From Verrucomicrobiota bacterium (GTDB taxonomy: Bacteria; Verrucomicrobiota; Verrucomicrobiia; Chthoniobacterales; UBA10450), in NCBI GenBank assembly GCA_003219925.1, contig QHQU01000166.1, positions 1 through 8,951 of the forward strand: a stretch of DNA of 8,951 nt, read 5' to 3'. Positions 5,252-8,951 of this stretch are shown piece by piece. The notes below the pieces were generated by a model. It was given only the letters and a program-made list of their open reading frames with translations. It was not told the DNA's origin and searched no databases. A program made the translations under genes and the position numbers. The stretch's first letter is position 1. Each line of letters starts with the position of its first letter.

Positions 5252-6481
5252 ATGCCCATGAAAGCTGGCTTTCTCGAAAAACTGATCGGGCGTCTCGGCA
5301 AGATCGGGCCGGAGGAGGTCCAGAATTATTTGCTGCGCCTGGCCCAGGAAAAGGGATTTCTCGAGACGGTTTTCAACGCCATCCAGGAAGGAATCATTGT
5401 TACCGACTCATCCGGCCGCATTACTTATTTGAATGACGCCGCCTGCGAGCTTTTCGGCCTCGATGGCGAGGATTCCATAGGCAAACTGCTCGAGGAACGA
5501 GTGCGAGGACTTGATTGGAATGCGCTCACCCACAGTGGTGGTCCGGTCACGCGGGACCTCGAAATTTTTTATCCGAGCAATCGCTTCATTAATTTTTACA
5601 TCGTCCCTCTAATGATTGAGTCCCGGTTTGACCGAAATGAAAATGCCGCGGTCGACGACCGCGGCTACAGCGAGCAGGTCGGCTATGCCATCATCATGCG
5701 CGATATTACCGAGAGCCGGCGCACAGCGGAGAAAACGATCGAGAGCGAGCGATTGAATGCGCTCACCTTGCTGGCGGCGGGCGTAGCTCATGAGCTGGGC
5801 AATCCCCTCAATTCATTGAACATTCACTTGCAGTTGATGGAACGGCAGGCGCGCAAATTGAAAGGCAAAGAGCGCAACGAATTGCAGCATTCGATCGAGA
5901 TTTGTCGAGGCGAAATCAATCGACTCGATTCCATCGTTACCCAATTCCTGCGCGCGATCCGGCCGTCGCGTCCGCAGCTTCAGCCCGAAAATATTAACAC
6001 CATCGTAGAGGAAGCGGTGCGCTTTTTCTCAGCCGAGATCGAAGTGCGCGACATCGTGGTGGAGACGGAATTGCGCTCCGATTTGCCACTGCTCCAGCTT
6101 GATCGCGGCCAGATGAAGCAGGCGTTTTACAACGTCATCAAAAACAGTTTCGAAGCGATGAAACGGCGCGGCATTTTGCGGATTCGGACGGACATGGATG
6201 AATCGCATGTGCGAGTGAGTTTCATCGACACGGGTGGAGGAATGTCTGCGGAAACGTTAAGCCATGTCTTCGAGCCCTATTATACGACCAAGGAAAGGGG
6301 CACCGGCCTCGGTTTGCTCATCGTGCGACGAATCGTGCGCGAGCACGGCGGCGAACTCGCAATCGAAAGCACTGAGGGCAAAGGATTGACGTTGAGCATT
6401 CGCCTGCCCTTCAAGGAACAACGCGTCCGCATGCTGGAAGCGGGCGACCGGAATCCGGGCACGGTGAAACCTGCGAACTGA
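5252..6481 (+). CDS. PAS-domain sensor histidine kinase, NtrB/AtoS type, soluble
   Basis: A 409-residue cytoplasmic kinase with no transmembrane segment or signal peptide. An N-terminal helical region (EEVQNYLLRLAQEKGF, about 21-36) leads into a PAS domain (about 37-158). The dimerisation/phosphoacceptor domain follows with the H-box AAGVAHELGNPLNS, in which His180 is the predicted phosphorylation site. The ATPase domain shows the N-box (FYNVIKNSFEAM, Asn298), the G1 box (DTGGGM, Asp326), the F-box (FEPYYTTK) and the G2 box (GTGLGL from Gly350). It should phosphorylate the NtrC-type regulator encoded 59 bp downstream. The signal sensed by the PAS domain is unknown. Residues 131-140 (NAAVDDRGYS) are encoded by an in-frame repeat copy lying in a loop between PAS strands. 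The start is ATG 5252 or, 6 bp on, ATG 5258; neither has a Shine-Dalgarno because repeat C abuts it. Confidence 0.93.
   Translation: MPMKAGFLEKLIGRLGKIGPEEVQNYLLRLAQEKGFLETVFNAIQEGIIVTDSSGRITYLNDAACELFGLDGEDSIGKLLEERVRGLDWNALTHSGGPVTRDLEIFYPSNRFINFYIVPLMIESRFDRNENAAVDDRGYSEQVGYAIIMRDITESRRTAEKTIESERLNALTLLAAGVAHELGNPLNSLNIHLQLMERQARKLKGKERNELQHSIEICRGEINRLDSIVTQFLRAIRPSRPQLQPENINTIVEEAVRFFSAEIEVRDIVVETELRSDLPLLQLDRGQMKQAFYNVIKNSFEAMKRRGILRIRTDMDESHVRVSFIDTGGGMSAETLSHVFEPYYTTKERGTGLGLLIVRRIVREHGGELAIESTEGKGLTLSIRLPFKEQRVRMLEAGDRNPGTVKPAN
5640..5669 (+). repeat. REP-like repeat, copy D (in frame inside the histidine kinase PAS domain)
   Basis: The unit has a perfect 8-bp stem CCGCGGTC (5646-5653) / GACCGCGG (5657-5664) with loop GAC, leading AAAATG and trailing CTACA. 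It is read in a different frame from copy B and encodes kinase residues 131-139 (Asn-Ala-Ala-Val-Asp-Asp-Arg-Gly-Tyr). It matches copy A at 27 of 30 positions. Confidence 0.85.
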
Positions 6482-6492
6482 TTTGAGAGATC

Positions 6493-6515
6493 GAGCAATT
6501 GAGCCAGAATTGCTC
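6493..6515 (+). promoter_or_regulatory. Perfect hairpin between the kinase and regulator genes
   Basis: GAGCAATT (6493-6500) pairs perfectly with AATTGCTC (6508-6515) around a 7-base loop. It lies 12 bases after the kinase stop and 25 bases before the regulator start. No T-run follows, so it is not a standard terminator. It could be an operator for a dimeric regulator, an mRNA processing or stability element, or chance. Confidence 0.4.
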
Positions 6516-6540
6516 AACGTGAAAATTTGACGCACTGGAA

Positions 6541-7950
6541 ATGCAGCCAACGATCTTGATTGTTGATGACGAAAAACATACCCGCGACGGGTTGCGGCGT
6601 TTGCTCGAAGACGAATACGATGTCTATGTCGCCGAAGACATCGGCGGCGCGATCAGCGTCCTCGAACGCGAAACGGTCGACCTGCTCCTGACCGATCTGC
6701 GGCTGGGGGGTGAAGATGGAATGCAACTAATTGAGCGGGCGTTGAAAATGCCCCACCCACCGGTCTGCATCATGATGACGGCTTACGGGTCGGTCGATAC
6801 CGCGGTGGAAGCGATGAAACGCGGGGCCTACGATTTTGTGACCAAGCCACTCAATCTCGACAAAGTCGAAATGCTGATTGCGCGTGCGCTGCAATCGCGC
6901 CGGATGGAGCAGGAGAATCGCACCTTGCGCCAGCAAATCGACGAACGCTTCGGCCTGGAAAATATTTTGGGCGAATCGCTCGCGCTGCGCGAAGTACTGG
7001 ACACGATTCGGCAGGTCGCCCCTTCTTCGGCGAATGTTTTGCTCGAGGGCGAAAGCGGCACCGGCAAGGAACTGGCGGCACACGCGATTCATAATTTGAG
7101 CCGGCGTAATCAGGCGAAATTCGTGGTGGTACATTGCGCGGCGTTATCGCCGACTTTGTTGGAAAGCGAATTGTTTGGGCACGAGCGCGGCGCTTTTACG
7201 GGTGCGCACGAGCGGCGCATCGGACGGTTCGAACAGGCCAATGGCGGCACCATTTTTCTCGACGAGATCGGCGAGATCGATCCAAGCACACAGGTGAAAT
7301 TGTTGCGAGTAATGAGCGAGCAACGCGCCTTCGAACGTGTCGGGGGCACCCAAACCTTACGCGCGGATGTAAGGGTGATCGCGGCAACCAATAAGAATCT
7401 CGAGCAAATGGTGCGGGAAGGAAAATTTCGCGATGATCTTTATTTTCGCCTCAACGTTGTCCGCATCACCATGCCGCCGCTTCGTGCGCGCAAGGAGGAC
7501 ATCCCACTTCTCGTTAGATCATTCCTGCGGCATTTCTCGAAAGCAAATGAAAAGCCGCTGCTCGATATTACCACGGACGCGATGAATACGCTGCTCGCCT
7601 ACGATTGGCCGGGAAACGTGCGCGAGTTGCGCACCGCGATCGAGCACGGGGTAGTGATGGCGAACGGGCCCAAAGTTACGGTACGCGATTTGCCGCGCGC
7701 GATCCGGGAGGCGGCGGGAACGTCTGGCGGCGCAATCACAGTTTCGGAAACGGCGAATCCGCTCGATTTGGCGGAAACGGAAAAACGGCTGATTACCCAG
7801 GCACTCAATTCAACGGGCGGAAACATAACCGCCGCGGCCACGCAACTGGGAATCAGCCGCCGGACCTTGCACCGCAAACTAAACGAGTTGAATGCGCAGG
7901 GGCGGAATGTGCGGGAGCAAGCGCGCGCCGCAAAGAAACGCACAAAATAA
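6541..7950 (+). CDS. NtrC-family sigma-54-dependent response regulator
   Basis: A 469-residue regulator with all three standard domains. Receiver (about 1-118): acidic pair Asp9/Asp10, phospho-acceptor Asp52 in LLTDLRLG, Thr80 and Lys102, all conserved. AAA+ sigma-54 interaction domain (about 143-375): Walker A GESGTGKE (Gly170, Lys176), the sigma-54 contact loop GAFTGA (217-222), Walker B TIFLDEIGEI with Asp241-Glu242, and the FRDDLYFRLNVV and WPGNVREL segments. C-terminal Fis-type helix-turn-helix: NITAAATQLGISRRTLHRKL (about 428-447). It should hydrolyse ATP to open sigma-54 promoters when phosphorylated, most likely by the adjacent kinase. Targets are unknown; I saw no convincing -24/-12 promoter in the window. 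Only a weak GGA precedes the ATG. Confidence 0.96.
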   Translation: MQPTILIVDDEKHTRDGLRRLLEDEYDVYVAEDIGGAISVLERETVDLLLTDLRLGGEDGMQLIERALKMPHPPVCIMMTAYGSVDTAVEAMKRGAYDFVTKPLNLDKVEMLIARALQSRRMEQENRTLRQQIDERFGLENILGESLALREVLDTIRQVAPSSANVLLEGESGTGKELAAHAIHNLSRRNQAKFVVVHCAALSPTLLESELFGHERGAFTGAHERRIGRFEQANGGTIFLDEIGEIDPSTQVKLLRVMSEQRAFERVGGTQTLRADVRVIAATNKNLEQMVREGKFRDDLYFRLNVVRITMPPLRARKEDIPLLVRSFLRHFSKANEKPLLDITTDAMNTLLAYDWPGNVRELRTAIEHGVVMANGPKVTVRDLPRAIREAAGTSGGAITVSETANPLDLAETEKRLITQALNSTGGNITAAATQLGISRRTLHRKLNELNAQGRNVREQARAAKKRTK

Positions 7951-8085
7951 TCATGCTGGGCGACGCCGATTTCGTTCAGAAAATCGTCCATATCTTGAGG
8001 CCGATAAGATTGCGGTCTGGGGAAAGCGCTCGCTGGCCATAGTTTCGAGTTTACGAATGTCACATCGAGACGTTGAATTAGCCGG
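7951..8085. other. 135-bp spacer between the regulator gene and glmM
   Basis: No recognisable gene or terminator was found. The minus strand is open across it as part of a long antisense frame (8354-7599) that overlaps both neighbours. The plus strand has a short frame from 7953 (MLGDADFVQKIVHIL...) that stops at 8042. I do not recognise either as a protein. Any glmM promoter of its own would lie here. Confidence 0.3.
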
Positions 8086-8951
8086 GTGAGCGACAACAGA
8101 AAGATTTTTGGAACGGATGGCGTTCGCGGCGTCGCCAATGTCGAGCCGGTCACGGCCGAGACTGCCCTTAGGCTGGGCCGCGCCGCCGCACATGTTTTCC
8201 TAAAATCGAATCCACGGGCGCATCCGGGCGGGACGCGGCCAAAGATTGTGCTAGGCAAAGACACCCGGCTGTCTGGGTACATGCTCGAAAATGCGCTGGT
8301 CGCCGGGATCACGTCACTGGGGGTGGACGTGCTTGTGATCGGCCCGTTGCCCACTCCCGGGGTCGCTTATATCACCCGCTCCCTGCGCGCCGATGCGGGA
8401 ATCGTCCTCTCCGCTTCGCATAATCCTTACGCCGACAACGGCATTAAATTTTTCCGCCATGATGGCTATAAGCTCGACGACCAGGTTGAGCAGCAAATCG
8501 AGCAGCTCGTTTTCAGCGGCGAGATCGATGCGATCCGCCCGACCGCGGGGAAAATCGGGCGCGCCACCCGAATTGACGACGCGCTTGGCCGTTACGTAGA
8601 ATTTGCCAAGCAAAGTTTTCCGCGCGGAATGACTTTGGAGAAAATGCGGATTGCGGTCGATGTTGCGAATGGGGCCGCCTACAAATCCACCCCCTGCATT
8701 CTGCGCGAGCTTGGCGCGGATATCACCATCGCGCATAACACGCCCAACGGAACCAATATCAACGCCGACTGCGGCAGCACTCATCCGGAGGAAATTCAGC
8801 GCGTGGTTAAGGAATCCGGCGCCCACGTTGGTATCACCCACGATGGCGACGCCGATCGGGCTTTGTTGTGCGATGAAAACGGCGAACTGGTTGATGGCGA
8901 TGAGATTCTGGCCATCGCCAGCGTTGATTTATTACTCGCGAAAAAATTACG
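8086..8951 (+). CDS. glmM: Phosphoglucosamine mutase, N-terminal 288 residues (gene runs off the right edge)
   Basis: The frame is open from a GTG at 8086 to the window edge and covers about 288 of the usual 445-460 residues. GlmM converts glucosamine-6-phosphate to glucosamine-1-phosphate on the way to UDP-GlcNAc for peptidoglycan and lipopolysaccharide. The N-terminus SDNRKIFGTDGVRG is characteristic and fixes the GTG start. The catalytic phosphoserine loop is SASHNP with Ser111, and the metal-binding loop is DGDADR with Asp253, Asp255 and Asp257. GKDTRLSGYMLE and NGIKFF also match GlmM rather than other phosphohexomutases. The C-terminal sugar-phosphate-binding domain is outside the window. 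No Shine-Dalgarno is visible before the GTG. It follows the regulator gene by 135 bp on the same strand; a functional link is not implied. Confidence 0.96.
   Translation, partial: MSDNRKIFGTDGVRGVANVEPVTAETALRLGRAAAHVFLKSNPRAHPGGTRPKIVLGKDTRLSGYMLENALVAGITSLGVDVLVIGPLPTPGVAYITRSLRADAGIVLSASHNPYADNGIKFFRHDGYKLDDQVEQQIEQLVFSGEIDAIRPTAGKIGRATRIDDALGRYVEFAKQSFPRGMTLEKMRIAVDVANGAAYKSTPCILRELGADITIAHNTPNGTNINADCGSTHPEEIQRVVKESGAHVGITHDGDADRALLCDENGELVDGDEILAIASVDLLLAKKL

Noticed and set aside
5311..5332. GGAGGAGG followed by an in-frame TTG as the true kinase start
   Set aside because: The spacing of 11 bases is long, and it would remove the EEVQNY region, which I recall as conserved in related kinases; kept only as an alternative.
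4609..5669. CRISPR array
   Set aside because: The four repeats are irregularly spaced, in both orientations, and two lie in frame inside genes; there are no cas genes.
7599..8354. 251-codon minus-strand frame across the regulator, the spacer and glmM
   Set aside because: It lies antisense to two clearly real genes for most of its length and its translation shows no recognisable motif.

Overview
The window (8,951 bp, moderately GC-rich) looks like chromosomal DNA of a Gram-negative-type bacterium. I infer Verrucomicrobiota, most likely a soil Chthoniobacterales/Udaeobacter-type lineage. The inference rests on the style of the rpsO-pnp, NtrB/NtrC and glmM genes and on short palindromic repeats built around TGTAGCCGCGG, which I associate with that group. 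No taxonomic marker was tested.

Left part, minus strand (1-1888): an exported amidohydrolase running off the left edge, preceded in its transcript by an AI-2E-type membrane permease. Start and stop overlap as ATGA. Upstream of the permease is a short remnant that looks like the C-terminus of an ORF6N-domain protein, again ending in an ATGA overlap.

Middle, plus strand (1999-4602): the classic rpsO (ribosomal protein S15) and pnp (polynucleotide phosphorylase) pair. The 183-bp spacer carries possible RNA structures, including a perfect 7-bp hairpin whose 3' arm covers the pnp Shine-Dalgarno sequence. pnp ends in a strong intrinsic-terminator-like hairpin.

Repeat-rich part (4609-5669): a REP-associated tyrosine transposase (RAYT) gene on the minus strand is bracketed by two inverted copies of a 30-bp palindromic repeat. 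A third copy lies in frame inside the RAYT gene. A fourth lies in frame inside the PAS domain of the next gene, a histidine kinase. The left copy doubles as the pnp terminator, and the right copy abuts the kinase start codon. This is the most interesting part of the window: a small REP/RAYT system whose repeats act as candidate terminator, leader structure and protein-coding insertion.

Right part, plus strand (5252-8951): a soluble PAS-containing NtrB-type histidine kinase, an NtrC-type sigma-54 activator (receiver, AAA+, Fis-type HTH), and the first two thirds of glmM (phosphoglucosamine mutase), which runs off the right edge. The kinase and regulator form a two-component pair acting on sigma-54 promoters. 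I saw no clear sigma-54 promoter in the window by eye, so the targets probably lie elsewhere. No tRNA, rRNA or CRISPR array was seen.
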